Notes under the pieces: model-generated
Database searches by the model: none
Seen by the model: only the letters and a program-made list of their open reading frames with translations
What the model was told of the DNA's origin: nothing
Assembly: GCF_030408755.1 (NCBI RefSeq)
Contig: NZ_CP047209.1
Coordinates: forward strand, 2,542,001 to 2,606,000
Length of the DNA: 64,000 nt
Direction of reading: 5' to 3'
Origin: Corynebacterium felinum
GTDB lineage: Bacteria; Actinomycetota; Actinomycetes; Mycobacteriales; Mycobacteriaceae
Position numbers and translations under genes: made by a program
Shown here: positions 51,055 to 60,187 of the stretch, in pieces
Numbering within the stretch: position 1 is the first letter of the stretch
Layout: each line of letters starts with the position of its first letter

Positions 51055-52212
51055 ATGATTAGATCTGTGACTCTCAACATCGGATCAATCAGCCTCAACT
51101 CCCCCGTCGTACTCGCGCCCATGGCCGGCGTCACCAACGTAGCTTTCCGCACACTGTGCCGCGAGCAGGAAAAAGAAAAGACGGGGACAGTCTCAGGGCT
51201 GTACGTGTGCGAGATGATCACCGCACGAGCCCTCGTTGAACGCAACGAAAAAACACTGCACATGACCACATTCGGGCCGGAAGAAACACCGCGCTCAATG
51301 CAGCTGTACACAACCGACCCCGAATACACCTATCTCGCCGCAAAAATGATCGTGGAGGAAAACCTCGCCGACCACATCGACATGAACTTCGGCTGCCCCG
51401 TCCCCAAAGTCACCCGGCGCGGCGGGGGCTCAGCCCTGCCCTATAAGAGGCGATTGTTTGGCAATATCGTGGCCGCTGCCGTACGCGCAACGCAAGGAAC
51501 CGATATTCCGGTGACTGTGAAATTCCGTGTGGGTATTGATGACGAGCACCATACCCATCTGGATGCCGGCCGGATCGCGGTGGAGGAAGGTGCGAAGGCT
51601 GTGGCGTTGCATGCGCGCACGGCGGCGCAGCGGTATTCCGGTGAGGCGGATTGGAATGAAATCACTCGCTTGAAAGAGCATCTTGCGCATACCGGCATTC
51701 CGGTGTTGGGTAATGGTGACATTTTTAAGGCGACCGACGCCGTGGACATGATGGCGCAGACAGGTTGCGATGGTGTGGTTGTTGGCCGTGGCTGTTTGGG
51801 GCGCCCGTGGTTGTTTGCCCAGTTGTCTGCTGCTTTGCGGGGTGAGCCGTTGCCCCCGGAACCGACGTTGGGTGAGGTGACTCGTATTATTGTTCGCCAC
51901 GCTGAGTTGCTCATTGCGCACGATGGTGAGGCGAAAGGCTGCCGTGATTTGCGTAAACATATGGGGTGGTATTTGCGTGGTTTCCCCGTTGGTGGGGATG
52001 TGCGCGCCCAGCTTTCCGGCATTGAAACTCTCGACGACCTCACACGCGCCCTCGATCCGTGGGCGGATTCGGATGCGTTAGCGGAAGATTCGGAAGGTGC
52101 TCGCGGCCGGAAGGGATCACCTGCGAAGGTGATTTTGCCTGAGGGTTGGTTGGATGATCCCGAGGATGAAACTGTGCCCGAAGGTGCAGATATCATGCAT
52201 TCCGGTGGCTAG
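51055..52212 (+). CDS. dus: tRNA-dihydrouridine synthase
   Basis: 385 residues from ATG at 51055 (MIRSVTLNIGSI); further in-frame codons upstream look non-coding. The FMN barrel starts with SPVVLAPMAGVTNVAFR, the signature HIDMNFGCPVPKVTRRGGG contains the Cys-Pro motif, and HARTAAQRYSGEADW and GNGDIFKATDAVDMM complete the active site; GVVVGRGCLGRPWLF binds phosphate. The enzyme reduces uridine in the tRNA D-loop. The C-terminal 40 residues are acidic and variable. In C. glutamicum phoU and pstBACS follow this gene, but here they are absent. Confidence 0.93.
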   Translation: MIRSVTLNIGSISLNSPVVLAPMAGVTNVAFRTLCREQEKEKTGTVSGLYVCEMITARALVERNEKTLHMTTFGPEETPRSMQLYTTDPEYTYLAAKMIVEENLADHIDMNFGCPVPKVTRRGGGSALPYKRRLFGNIVAAAVRATQGTDIPVTVKFRVGIDDEHHTHLDAGRIAVEEGAKAVALHARTAAQRYSGEADWNEITRLKEHLAHTGIPVLGNGDIFKATDAVDMMAQTGCDGVVVGRGCLGRPWLFAQLSAALRGEPLPPEPTLGEVTRIIVRHAELLIAHDGEAKGCRDLRKHMGWYLRGFPVGGDVRAQLSGIETLDDLTRALDPWADSDALAEDSEGARGRKGSPAKVILPEGWLDDPEDETVPEGADIMHSGG

Positions 52213-52576
52213 TGGGTTTGTGCCGAAGGGTCGAGAAGATCAGTCACGAGTGTGTAGGCATCGTGCGCGTGTTCTTCTTGGCCCTGTCTTTTAGTGCACT
52301 TTTTAGTGCATTCTATGTCCCAAGGGTTTGCTGGGGGGGGCTGGGGCTGGGGGATGGTGGTTTGTGAGGGGTTCTTTGGTGCTGTGTGGGGTCGGCACAC
52401 AACCAAGGATTGTAAAAGGAATATGAAAGGGCACTTAAGGGCCGATTAACTTTGCCCTAAATCTTCAAAAAAGGGGCAAAACCGCAGGCCACAGCCACCC
52501 CCAACCGCTTGCATGATATGACACGTTCTTTAGAATCAAGGGGCACAACGACAACGAAACTCACAAAGGTTTTCAC
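52213..52576. other. Gene-free stretch with G-rich tract
   Basis: No gene. A lone half-unit AAGGGTCGAG at 52226-52235 resembles one end of the 62-bp units but has no partner. A dense G tract lies at 52333-52353 (runs of eight, four and five G), able to form a quadruplex on plus. TTTTAGTGCA occurs twice near 52290-52310. Confidence 0.4.
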
Positions 52577-53143
52577 TTGCGCACTTCACTTTTTGCCACA
52601 CTTGTTTTCAGCGCCACCATCCTCAGCGGCTGCGCGTCCACCGCCACCACTACCAACGAAACGCTCGCTGGGATTACCCAAACACTCACCATCGAGGCCG
52701 AAGAACAGTCCGACTTCAACCCAACCTTTGCCGAAGGCACATTGCACATGGGTGATTTCAGCATCACCATTGTCGATTCCCGCACCCTCGCCCCCGGCGA
52801 ACCCGGCAACGAGTTAGGCACCACCCCCGTGCACGCGTTTTGGTACGACGTGACCAATCACTCAGACAAGATCGTGACAACGTCGGAATTTTTCAGCTAC
52901 TTCAAGGCAGTCCAAGATAATGATCCGAACCTGCTCAACTCCCTCATTGCCGTCTTCTCCCCCGACCCAGCACTCGAAGCCCTAGAACTCGAGGAAATTA
53001 AAAACGGTGGCACGGTGCGCGGGGCGATCGCCTATGAGCTTTCCGACGACATCACCCCCGTCACCCTCATCGCCCGAGACCCCCTAGCGGGAACCGAATA
53101 TGGGCGACAAGAATTCCCGCTGGGCGCACCCGAGCACCTATAG
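52577..53143 (+). CDS. Lipoprotein with DUF5067-like domain
   Basis: 188 residues from a TTG with AAAGG upstream. A lipoprotein signal (SLFATLVFSATILSGCAST) has Cys19 in the lipobox LSGC. The mature part holds a beta-rich domain: FAEGTLHMGDFSITIVDSRT, VHAFWYDVTNHSDKIVTTSE and GGTVRGAIAYELSD. This order is typical for DUF5067, an immunoglobulin-like domain found in many Gram-positive lipoproteins. Its function is unknown. The stop region overlaps the convergent mshD by 6 bp. Confidence 0.78.
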   Translation: MRTSLFATLVFSATILSGCASTATTTNETLAGITQTLTIEAEEQSDFNPTFAEGTLHMGDFSITIVDSRTLAPGEPGNELGTTPVHAFWYDVTNHSDKIVTTSEFFSYFKAVQDNDPNLLNSLIAVFSPDPALEALELEEIKNGGTVRGAIAYELSDDITPVTLIARDPLAGTEYGRQEFPLGAPEHL

Positions 53144-53947
53144 GCGGCTATACACCGCGTGGCGTTCAACCACCTCAAAACCCATATCGCGGTAACGCTT
53201 GACCGCAGGCTGGTTATCTTTTTCTACATACAAAATAACCTCGCGCGCGCCCTGCTCCACCAAGTGCGCAAGACCTGCGGATACAAGCACACCACCGAGC
53301 CCACGCCCGCGGGCGCTATCAGCCAAACCCACCACATACACTTCACCTTTCGCCCCGGCGCGCAGATCGCCGTGGCGTTTGGTCCAGTGGAATCCGATCA
53401 AATCCTCGTCTTCAAAGACAACAATGACATCCTCGAATCGGAACCAGTCAGTGTCGCGGGCCTGCTCTAGGCGTTGCATATCCCAGCCGCCCTGCTCCGG
53501 GTGCCAAGAAAACGCCTCGTTGTTGACCTTCAACAGCTTCTCATCGAGTTCCTTATCCGGTCCGGAAAGATGCTCAATCCGCATACCCTCGGGGATACTC
53601 ACATCAGCCGCGGCAGACAACGCAGGCTCGGTAATACTCATCACCACAAGCTCGCGCGTTTTCACCAAACCAAGCTTGGCAGCCACGTGCTGCGCGGCAG
53701 GTAAATCCCCATGTGCCCACACCCCCGACACACCTGCAAGTGCTCGCTGGGCGATACCGCGGTTGCGGTAATCGGGGTGCACCACGATTTCCGCCACCTG
53801 GTCGTCATCAGTAATCATCACACCCGCTAAGACTCCGGCGTCGTCAAGCAGGACCGCCTGATCGAGGCGACGCAAATAGGATTCTGACAACGGTGCCACG
53901 CCGTCGACACGCAAAGCTGCGGAAATAATCTCAGAAACAGTCAACAT
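53138..53947 (-). CDS. mshD: Mycothiol synthase
   Basis: 269 residues from ATG at 53947 (MLTVSEIISAAL); the frame is open further upstream but without start signal. Two GNAT domains: the N-terminal half with VVHPDYRNRGIAQRAL and the C-terminal half with EVYVVGLADSARGRGLGGVL, where RGRGLG binds acetyl-CoA. MshD acetylates Cys-GlcN-Ins in the last step of mycothiol synthesis, the main thiol of actinobacteria. Length is slightly short. It is divergent from the DUF2993 gene with starts close together. Confidence 0.93.
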   Translation of the reverse strand: MLTVSEIISAALRVDGVAPLSESYLRRLDQAVLLDDAGVLAGVMITDDDQVAEIVVHPDYRNRGIAQRALAGVSGVWAHGDLPAAQHVAAKLGLVKTRELVVMSITEPALSAAADVSIPEGMRIEHLSGPDKELDEKLLKVNNEAFSWHPEQGGWDMQRLEQARDTDWFRFEDVIVVFEDEDLIGFHWTKRHGDLRAGAKGEVYVVGLADSARGRGLGGVLVSAGLAHLVEQGAREVILYVEKDNQPAVKRYRDMGFEVVERHAVYSRL

Positions 53948-53987
53948 GAATCCAATGCTAATCAAAGTTTTCTGCCATGATGGTCTA

Positions 53988-54998
53988 GTGACTGCTTTTC
54001 GACGCCCCCTCATTGCCCTCGCAACATTCGCGCTGATCCTCGGCGCACTGTGGGTCAGCGACACCGCACTAGCCGCCCGCAGCGAGAAACGACTAGCTGA
54101 CACCATCAAACCGCAGCTCGGGTTCAGCCCAGAAGTGTATATCGGCGGATTCCCCTTCACCGCCAACCTCTACACCCTCGAAGTACCCAACATGTACGTC
54201 TCTGTCACCGACGCACGCATCCCCCAATTCGGACTCGTGCGCACCCACACCGAGCTTAAAGACGTCACCATTAGCCGCCAGCAACTCCTCGACGGCAACT
54301 TCGACAACACCACCGCCGCACTGATGACCTCGCAGGTCAGCCTCGATGCAGTCAGCATCGGGAACGCTTTAAACATCCCCGATCTCGATATATCCCACCC
54401 CTACGACATCTCCCCCGCCGGGGGCAGCGCCTCCGAAGTCACACTCACAGGAACCCCCCGGGCGCTTGGGCAGCGCCTCTCCGTGCTCGCCGAGCTCCGC
54501 ATCCGCGGACACCAGTTTTACATGCACCCCACCACAGTGCTCGATAGCGGCGATAACACCCTTAAAACCCACGACATTCTCAACGCATTTCGCTGGGATT
54601 TCAACACCAACACCCTCCCGCTGCCCAAACAAGCCACCTTCGTCGGCGCCAGCGGCGGCACCATCTACTTCCAAGCCGACGAACGCAACGTCACAGTACA
54701 CACCCACGACCTCTACCCCACAACCACCCCCGGAAAACGCAGCGAGCACCCGCGCAAAAACACAGGTCACTTAGCGCACCAGCAGGGCACTAGATGCGAA
54801 TATCGAAGAAACTTAAAATCAGTCGCACAATCGACTCCGGTGTCGCCGGCACCGGCTCAGTCGGACACAACACCTCAATCGCATCAGGCACAGCCCCCAA
54901 ACGCACGCGATCGAACTCACCGGCATACTCCCCATCCACCTGGAAACGCAGCGGCTGGGCACAGACCAACTCCACCTCATGGGAATCATCAAACGTAA
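53988..54998 (+). CDS. DUF2993 (LmeA-like) membrane protein, odd C-terminus
   Basis: The GTG at 53988 is favoured (TAFRRPLIALATFAL follows; an ATG at 53946 would overlap the mshD start). One membrane helix leads to an exported domain with GFSPEVYIGGFPFTANLYTL, typical for DUF2993/LmeA, a family linked to mannan synthesis in mycobacteria. The domain seems to end near VTVHTHDLYPTT (about 54720). Beyond that the open frame continues 280 bases, 209 of them antisense to the lipid kinase gene, with a Pro/His/Arg-rich sequence that looks non-coding. A frameshift near 54720-54790 may have removed the natural stop; another frame stops at 54792. Confidence 0.7.
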   Translation: MTAFRRPLIALATFALILGALWVSDTALAARSEKRLADTIKPQLGFSPEVYIGGFPFTANLYTLEVPNMYVSVTDARIPQFGLVRTHTELKDVTISRQQLLDGNFDNTTAALMTSQVSLDAVSIGNALNIPDLDISHPYDISPAGGSASEVTLTGTPRALGQRLSVLAELRIRGHQFYMHPTTVLDSGDNTLKTHDILNAFRWDFNTNTLPLPKQATFVGASGGTIYFQADERNVTVHTHDLYPTTTPGKRSEHPRKNTGHLAHQQGTRCEYRRNLKSVAQSTPVSPAPAQSDTTPQSHQAQPPNARDRTHRHTPHPPGNAAAGHRPTPPHGNHQT

Positions 54999-55818
54999 AC
55001 GTGCGACTATGAATCCACCGCCGCAACGGGGAAATCAAATTCGCCCCCAACATCTGCAGCACCGCCAACACACCCACCACACCATCAACGCTGCGCAGTC
55101 CGAAAAGACTTAAGCCCACATCAAAAGAGTTGCGCGGATTCGTCACCACCGGCAACGGGCCAAGGAAAGTCCACGGATTCGTATTCGACGCCATCACAAT
55201 CGGCAATCGCTTTTCACTCACCACCGCACCAGAGGGGTTTTTCGCATGCACCTGAATCGACGGCGGGTATTGACGCACCCTACGCCACGCCCGCCACGCC
55301 ACACGCAAATAGCGCAACGGTGTGGCCGAAAACCCACGGCGGCGAGCCCGCTCCATATTCGCAATCACATCCGCGTCCAAACCAAAACCAGCATTGACCG
55401 CAAACCACTTCTCATCCCACGTACCCAAACCAATAGTGCGACGTAAATTCAATGCCAGCGTCGAGGCCAATACCTCAGCAGCCTGCACCGCTTCTGGCGG
55501 GAAACCCAACGCGCGAGCAAACACATTAGCCGACCCCGTTGGAATCACACCCACAGCAGGAATGCTGTGAGCATCCAACCCAGAACTGAGCAGCCCGTTG
55601 ATCACTTCATTGACAGTTCCATCACCGCCCACCGCGATCACCACATCCCACTGCTTGCGAGTCAAGCCCTCACACATACGCCGAGCATGCCCCGCCTCAT
55701 GAGTAAACTGCGCATGCAAGCGAAGCCCCGGCACAGACCGGAGCGTAGGAATCACCATGCGGAAAAGACCATCATGCTGGGTTGTGGAATTCGGGTTGGC
55801 AATAAGCAGGACTTTCAC
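54790..55818 (-). CDS. Diacylglycerol/lipid kinase family protein
   Basis: 342 residues. The DAGK catalytic domain is shown by LLIANPNSTTQHDGL, the nucleotide loop VGGDGTVNEVINGLL and IPTGSANVFARALG. The C-terminal domain includes the conserved FDVGLSLFG and FQVDGEYAGEF. It probably phosphorylates diacylglycerol or a related lipid; actinobacterial members may act on sphingoid or phosphatidylinositol-type lipids. ATG at 55818. The 3' end lies inside the antisense extension of the DUF2993 frame. Confidence 0.9.
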   Translation of the reverse strand: MKVLLIANPNSTTQHDGLFRMVIPTLRSVPGLRLHAQFTHEAGHARRMCEGLTRKQWDVVIAVGGDGTVNEVINGLLSSGLDAHSIPAVGVIPTGSANVFARALGFPPEAVQAAEVLASTLALNLRRTIGLGTWDEKWFAVNAGFGLDADVIANMERARRRGFSATPLRYLRVAWRAWRRVRQYPPSIQVHAKNPSGAVVSEKRLPIVMASNTNPWTFLGPLPVVTNPRNSFDVGLSLFGLRSVDGVVGVLAVLQMLGANLISPLRRWIHSRTFTFDDSHEVELVCAQPLRFQVDGEYAGEFDRVRLGAVPDAIEVLCPTEPVPATPESIVRLILSFFDIRI

Positions 55819-55865
55819 TTCACCCAGAATAACGCCCTTGAGCTGTTTTGGTAGTGTGTTTTTCT

Positions 55866-56501
55866 ATGAGCGAAGAAAACCCGCAGATTTCCCTATCCGG
55901 TTCCGAAGCAGTCGACCGGGCCGCCGCCCAGTGGAAAGACGCCGCCCACCGCAACATTCCCGGTCTTGGCGATCTCCCCATCCCCGACGACACCGCCAAC
56001 CTCCGCGAAGGCCCCAACCTGCACGACGGCTTGCTTGCCCTCCTCCCGCTGGTGGGAGTATGGCGCGGCACCGGCCAAGCCATCGACGCTGAAGGCAACC
56101 ACTACAACTTCGGCCAACAGATCATCTTCGCCCACGACGGCGAAAACTACCTCAGCTACGAATCCAAAACCTGGAAACTCAACGCTGAGGGCGCCGTGGC
56201 AGGAATCGATCAGCGCGAATCCGGCTTCTGGCGCATTAGCTTGACCGATGAGATGGAAGCGGTGATTACTCACTCCAGTGGCGCTGTAGAAATCCTCTAC
56301 GGTCAACCCATGAATGAACGTGCCTGGGAGCTGGAATCCGCCTCCACCATGGTCACCGCCACCGGCCCTGCACATTTGGGGCCTGGTAAGCGCCTGTATG
56401 GCTTGATGCCAAACAATAATCTTGGCTGGGTCGACGAGCGACTCGTTGATGGGGAGCTTCGCCCCCGCATGTCAGCTGAGCTTAGCCGCGTCGTTGGCTA
56501 A
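55866..56501 (+). CDS. Nitrobindin-like heme protein (DUF1794)
   Basis: 211 residues from ATG at 55866 (MSEENPQIS). The beta-barrel starts with LLPLVGVWRGTGQAID, and QQIIFAHDGENYLSYES, FWRISLTDEMEAVITHSSG and a final GKRLYGLMPNNNLGWVDERL follow the FABP-like fold. Related proteins bind heme and isomerise peroxynitrite. Which histidine is the heme ligand cannot be told here; a candidate lies in GPAHLGPGKR. The gene overlaps the convergent pabC by 30 bp. Confidence 0.88.
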   Translation: MSEENPQISLSGSEAVDRAAAQWKDAAHRNIPGLGDLPIPDDTANLREGPNLHDGLLALLPLVGVWRGTGQAIDAEGNHYNFGQQIIFAHDGENYLSYESKTWKLNAEGAVAGIDQRESGFWRISLTDEMEAVITHSSGAVEILYGQPMNERAWELESASTMVTATGPAHLGPGKRLYGLMPNNNLGWVDERLVDGELRPRMSAELSRVVG

Positions 56502-57398
56502 ACTTTTCACCTTCAAGGACTGCTCAATAAGCTCCCTAATCTCAGATTCATTTTCTGGGGTAGGGAGCTTTGTGCCATCAATACTGGTAATGCGTGCCGC
56601 AATGCGCACACTGCTGATCAGCCACACACTATCGGCGCGGAAGAGATCCTCGAGGGTTAAATCCTTCTGTTTACAGCGCCACCCGAGGCTGGATGCATGC
56701 TCGAACAGTGCTTGCTGGGTGGTGCCGGTTAACAGTTGCCCGTTGCCCAGTGGGGTGCGAATCTTCGTCCCCTTGACGCTAATCAGGGTGGAGGTCGCGC
56801 CTTCTAGCACTGTGTCGCCGTCTGTGTAGAGCACATCGTCAAAACCGTGGGTTTTCGCCCAGCGCAGTGCTGCCATCGTCGCAGCATAGTTGAGTGTTTT
56901 CGCTCCTACTGTCAGCCAGGGTGTTTGCGCGTGTTGGTCGATGTGATAGCCCTTGGGGCTGGTCATCACTGCAACCCCGTGCTCGCGCTGGTGTAGTTGG
57001 GTGGGGCTAATTGTGTGCACCGATAGCCAGGCACTGGGGATCTGGGTGGATTCGCGCCCGCGGGTCAGTGTCCACTTCAGTGCGCCGTCGATAGGCTCGG
57101 CCCCAGCATTCGCCCATTGTTCCAGCCATACCTGCACAGCTTGATTGCTTGCCCGCTGCCAGTCTGCCTTGATGGGCAGTGGAAGATCCAACAGCTGTGC
57201 CGATGCGTAGAAACGCTCGAAGTGGCGATCGAAGTTGCTTAATTCACCCCCGCGCACCAGCAGGGTTTCGAAGATTCCGTCGCCGCGGGTGACTGCGGCA
57301 TCGTCTGCGTACACCAAAGGCAGGTTGGGGTTATGGTCGCGGATGGAACCACCGAAAGGTTCGATGGCGTAGATGATGGGCGCCGGGGTGAATGCCAT
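56472..57398 (-). CDS. pabC: Aminodeoxychorismate lyase
   Basis: 308 residues of the class IV PLP aminotransferase fold. It makes 4-aminobenzoate for folate from aminodeoxychorismate. RGDGIFETLLVRGG is the N-terminal motif, the PLP lysine lies in VGAKTLNYAATMAAL, and DGDTVLEGATSTLISV holds the cofactor carboxylate. STTQQALFEHA style segments follow. An alternative is a branched-chain or D-amino acid aminotransferase, but the PabC-like N-terminus and the ygfZ neighbour favour PabC. ATG at 57398; divergent from ygfZ with 32 bases between starts. Confidence 0.85.
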   Translation of the reverse strand: MAFTPAPIIYAIEPFGGSIRDHNPNLPLVYADDAAVTRGDGIFETLLVRGGELSNFDRHFERFYASAQLLDLPLPIKADWQRASNQAVQVWLEQWANAGAEPIDGALKWTLTRGRESTQIPSAWLSVHTISPTQLHQREHGVAVMTSPKGYHIDQHAQTPWLTVGAKTLNYAATMAALRWAKTHGFDDVLYTDGDTVLEGATSTLISVKGTKIRTPLGNGQLLTGTTQQALFEHASSLGWRCKQKDLTLEDLFRADSVWLISSVRIAARITSIDGTKLPTPENESEIRELIEQSLKVKSLANDAAKLS

Positions 57399-57430
57399 AC
57401 TGCCTACTTTAATCGCTACGATGGGTCAGC

Positions 57431-58441
57431 ATGATGGTTTCTCCGCTTCTTTCCCTTCCTGGCGCCGCCGAATTTTCCGCCGACGAGCAGTGCCCACAGC
57501 TGTATAAGAATGTGGCATGGCACTACGGCAATCCCCTTGTTGAGCAGCGCTATTTAGCTGATAAGGCTTTAGTCGATCGCTCAAATCGGACGGTGATTGC
57601 GATCAGGGGTGTTGATCGTGAAACGTTTCTGAATAATCTTTTATCTCAGCAGCTTCTCGAAGCCCCCACAGCCACCCAAGCACTGAATCTGGATGGTCAG
57701 GGGCGGGTGTTGCACCAGATGGATGTGTTCGCCTACGACCAGTGCCTGTTTTTGGACACCGTTGGGGGTATTGATCTTCTGGAGTACTTGCAGAAGATGA
57801 TTTTTTGGTCGCAGGTGGAAGTAGAATTATCCGACTATCGCATTCTGAGCGTTTTCGGGGGCTATGAGGGCGAATTTCCCCACAGGTTAGCGCGGGGTTG
57901 GGTTGATGTGTTTGTCCCCGCTGATAGGCTGCTGGAGGAGTCTATGCGCCTGATGGAGGCTGGCTACCGTCCGGTAGGTTTGATGGCCTTTGAAGCATTG
58001 CGGGTGCAGTCCTGCCAACCGGAGGCGACACTAGACTTCGACCACAAATCCATTCCTCACGAGGCTCCTGTGCTCATTGGTCAGGCGGTGCATTTGAATA
58101 AGGGCTGCTATCGCGGGCAGGAAACTGTTGCGAGGGTAGAGAATTTAGGGCGCAGCCCACGGATTTTAGTCCGCGTGCATATTGATGGTTTCGCACCCAC
58201 CCAGCCGCAACCTGGGGATGCGATTTCATCGGGCGGGCGCACCGTAGGCCGGATGGGCACGGTGGTGCATGATCTCGACTTCGGCCCGATTGGGTTGGCC
58301 TTGGTGAAACGTTCTGCTGTAAGTTCCACCCTCGCCGTTGGCGATGTGGCCTTAAGTGTGGACCCGGACAGTATTCCTTCGGAGAATACTGAGCAGGCGG
58401 GCAAAAAGGCGATTGAAAAATTACGCGGCCTCAACCCTTAA
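57431..58441 (+). CDS. ygfZ: YgfZ/GcvT-like folate-binding protein
   Basis: 336 residues; two ATGs begin the frame (57431, 57434). The signature KGCYRGQETVAR with the essential Cys is present, as is the GcvT-like N-terminal part with RGVDRETFLNNLLSQQ. YgfZ binds tetrahydrofolate and supports iron-sulfur cluster assembly or repair. Length is normal. The adjacent pabC makes the aminobenzoate part of folate, which fits the theme. A hairpin follows the stop. Confidence 0.93.
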   Translation: MMVSPLLSLPGAAEFSADEQCPQLYKNVAWHYGNPLVEQRYLADKALVDRSNRTVIAIRGVDRETFLNNLLSQQLLEAPTATQALNLDGQGRVLHQMDVFAYDQCLFLDTVGGIDLLEYLQKMIFWSQVEVELSDYRILSVFGGYEGEFPHRLARGWVDVFVPADRLLEESMRLMEAGYRPVGLMAFEALRVQSCQPEATLDFDHKSIPHEAPVLIGQAVHLNKGCYRGQETVARVENLGRSPRILVRVHIDGFAPTQPQPGDAISSGGRTVGRMGTVVHDLDFGPIGLALVKRSAVSSTLAVGDVALSVDPDSIPSENTEQAGKKAIEKLRGLNP

Positions 58442-58548
58442 ACGGGGGCAAAATTCTTTGTTTTTGCGCAGGTCAGCGCCCCAGTGCGACAAAACGGGTA
58501 AAAAACGGCTATTGTGTCTAACAGGAAAAACATATTTTGAAAGCCAAT

Positions 58549-58583
58549 GGAGCACACCCCCACCCCTTCGGGTTGTGTGCTCC
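58549..58583 (+). terminator. Hairpin after ygfZ
   Basis: GGAGCACAC/GTGTGCTCC stem of nine bases with inner pairing. No strong T-run follows, so it may instead be part of the leader of the next small gene. Confidence 0.5.
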
Positions 58584-58607
58584 GCTTAGTACCAAGGGGG
58601 TCATGCC

Positions 58608-58784
58608 ATGGGTCGCGGTCGCGCGAAGGCAAAGCAGACCAAGGTTGCACGCCAGCTGAAGTACAACACGCCAGATATGGATTTAGACTCGCTGCAGCGC
58701 GAGCTATCCGGCGGGAAATCTCAACCCAGCTACGAGGATGACTACTCCGAGTACGCTGAGTGGGATGAGGACGACAAGAAGTAG
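58608..58784 (+). CDS. DUF3073 small conserved protein
   Basis: 58 residues, MGRGRAKAKQTKVARQLKYN to the acidic end DEDDKK. This short protein with a basic head and acidic tail is a conserved actinobacterial family (DUF3073) of unknown function, often next to purM or purL. AAGGGGG lies upstream of the ATG. A good terminator follows at 58821. No membrane segment or Cys. Confidence 0.9.
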   Translation: MGRGRAKAKQTKVARQLKYNTPDMDLDSLQRELSGGKSQPSYEDDYSEYAEWDEDDKK

Positions 58785-58820
58785 CCTCTTCCCGTTTTAT
58801 ACCCTTTACGCTTTACTTAG

Positions 58821-58851
58821 ACCCAGATGCTTGTTTTCAACATCTGGGTTT
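58821..58851 (+). terminator. Terminator after the DUF3073 gene
   Basis: ACCCAGATG/CATCTGGGT stem of nine bases then TTT. Confidence 0.85.
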
Positions 58852-59042
58852 TAGCACTGCCTACTATCCCCCATTTCTCTCGCGCGTAGCGACGCATGAT
58901 AGGTGTGGGGGATTAAAAAATCCTGCCCCCTTTCCCTTCCGCTAGTGTGTGTTTTTGTCGTCACCATGCCTTGCTAGGCGGTGGGGAAAACAAACTGGTG
59001 GAATTGGAGGTGAGCAGGATTTTTTGTGCCTTTGAGTAGTTT

Positions 59043-60119
59043 TTAGTGCGCGCCGTTGAGAATAACCTTCTCATCCTCATCGCCTGCGGCACGCACGGTG
59101 CCCAGCTCCCAGGCGGTGATGTGGCGCGCGGTGAGCATGGCCAGGGCGCGGTCGCGATCCTGCGGTGCGACAACTGCAACCATGCCGACACCCATGTTGA
59201 AGGTCTTTTCCATTTCTTCCACTGGTACCTTGCCCACCTTCTGAATGAGGCGGAAGATTGGGCCTGGGGTCCAGGTGGCGCGGTCAAGTTCCGCAACGAG
59301 GCCGTCTGGGATCACGCGGGCAAGGTTGCCTGCCAAGCCGCCACCGGTGACGTGACAGAAGGTGTGCACTTCGCATTCATCGGCCAGTGCGAGGCAGTCC
59401 TTGGCGTAAATCTTGGTCGGTTCGAGCAGTTCTTCACCCAAGGTGCGCTCAAGGTCGTCGATGTAGCCATCAAGTGGCAGGCCTGCTTTTTCTAACAGGA
59501 CGTGGCGGGCCAGTGAGTAGCCGTTGGAGTGCAGGCCAGACGATGCCATGGCGATAACGACGTCGCCTGCGCGCACTTTGTCGGGGCCGAGCAGTTCGTC
59601 AGCTTCAACAACACCAACAGCGGTGGCGGAGACATCGTAGTGGCCTGGTTCCATCACCCCGGGGTGCTCTGCGGTTTCGCCACCGAGCAGTGCGCAGCCT
59701 GCTTGGATGCAGCCTTCGGCGATGCCGGAGACAATTTCGGCAACATGCTCTGGCACTACCTTGCCGATAGCGATGTAGTCCTGCAGGAATAGTGGTTCAG
59801 CGCCGCATACCACGAGGTCATCAACGCACATAGCGACGAGGTCGATGCCAATGGTGTCGTGCTTGTTCATTGCTTGGGCGACGGCGAGTTTGGTGCCCAC
59901 GCCATCGGAGCCTGCTGCCAGCAGTGGCTCGCGGTATTTGCCGAGTGCGAACAGTCCTGCGAATCCACCGAGTCCGCCACGAACTTCTGGGCGGGTTGCT
60001 TTCTTAGCAAGCGGTGCAAATAGTTCAACGGCTTTGTCGCCTGCTTCGATGTCGACGCCGGCTGCGGCGTAGCTCACGCCTTGGTCTTCCTGTGGCTGGT
60101 GCTCAAGATGATCAGACAT
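59043..60119 (-). CDS. purM: Phosphoribosylformylglycinamidine cyclo-ligase
   Basis: 358 residues from ATG at 60119 (MSDHLEHQPQ); the open frame further upstream lies over purF sequence and is not used. PurM closes the imidazole ring in purine synthesis with ATP. SYAAAGVDIEAGDKAV opens the protein, LAAGSDGVGTKLAVA is the nucleotide motif, GGETAEHPGVM, ASSGLHSNGYSLAR and HVTGGGLAGNLARV follow as in all PurM/PurL folds. It follows purF by about 70 bases on the same strand and is probably co-transcribed with it. Confidence 0.97.
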   Translation of the reverse strand: MSDHLEHQPQEDQGVSYAAAGVDIEAGDKAVELFAPLAKKATRPEVRGGLGGFAGLFALGKYREPLLAAGSDGVGTKLAVAQAMNKHDTIGIDLVAMCVDDLVVCGAEPLFLQDYIAIGKVVPEHVAEIVSGIAEGCIQAGCALLGGETAEHPGVMEPGHYDVSATAVGVVEADELLGPDKVRAGDVVIAMASSGLHSNGYSLARHVLLEKAGLPLDGYIDDLERTLGEELLEPTKIYAKDCLALADECEVHTFCHVTGGGLAGNLARVIPDGLVAELDRATWTPGPIFRLIQKVGKVPVEEMEKTFNMGVGMVAVVAPQDRDRALAMLTARHITAWELGTVRAAGDEDEKVILNGAH

Positions 60120-60187
60120 TCGTGCTCTCTGGTCCTTTTGTGTATCGGTGAAAAGTGGGGTGGTTGTGCGGTTGAGCGTGTTCTTTG

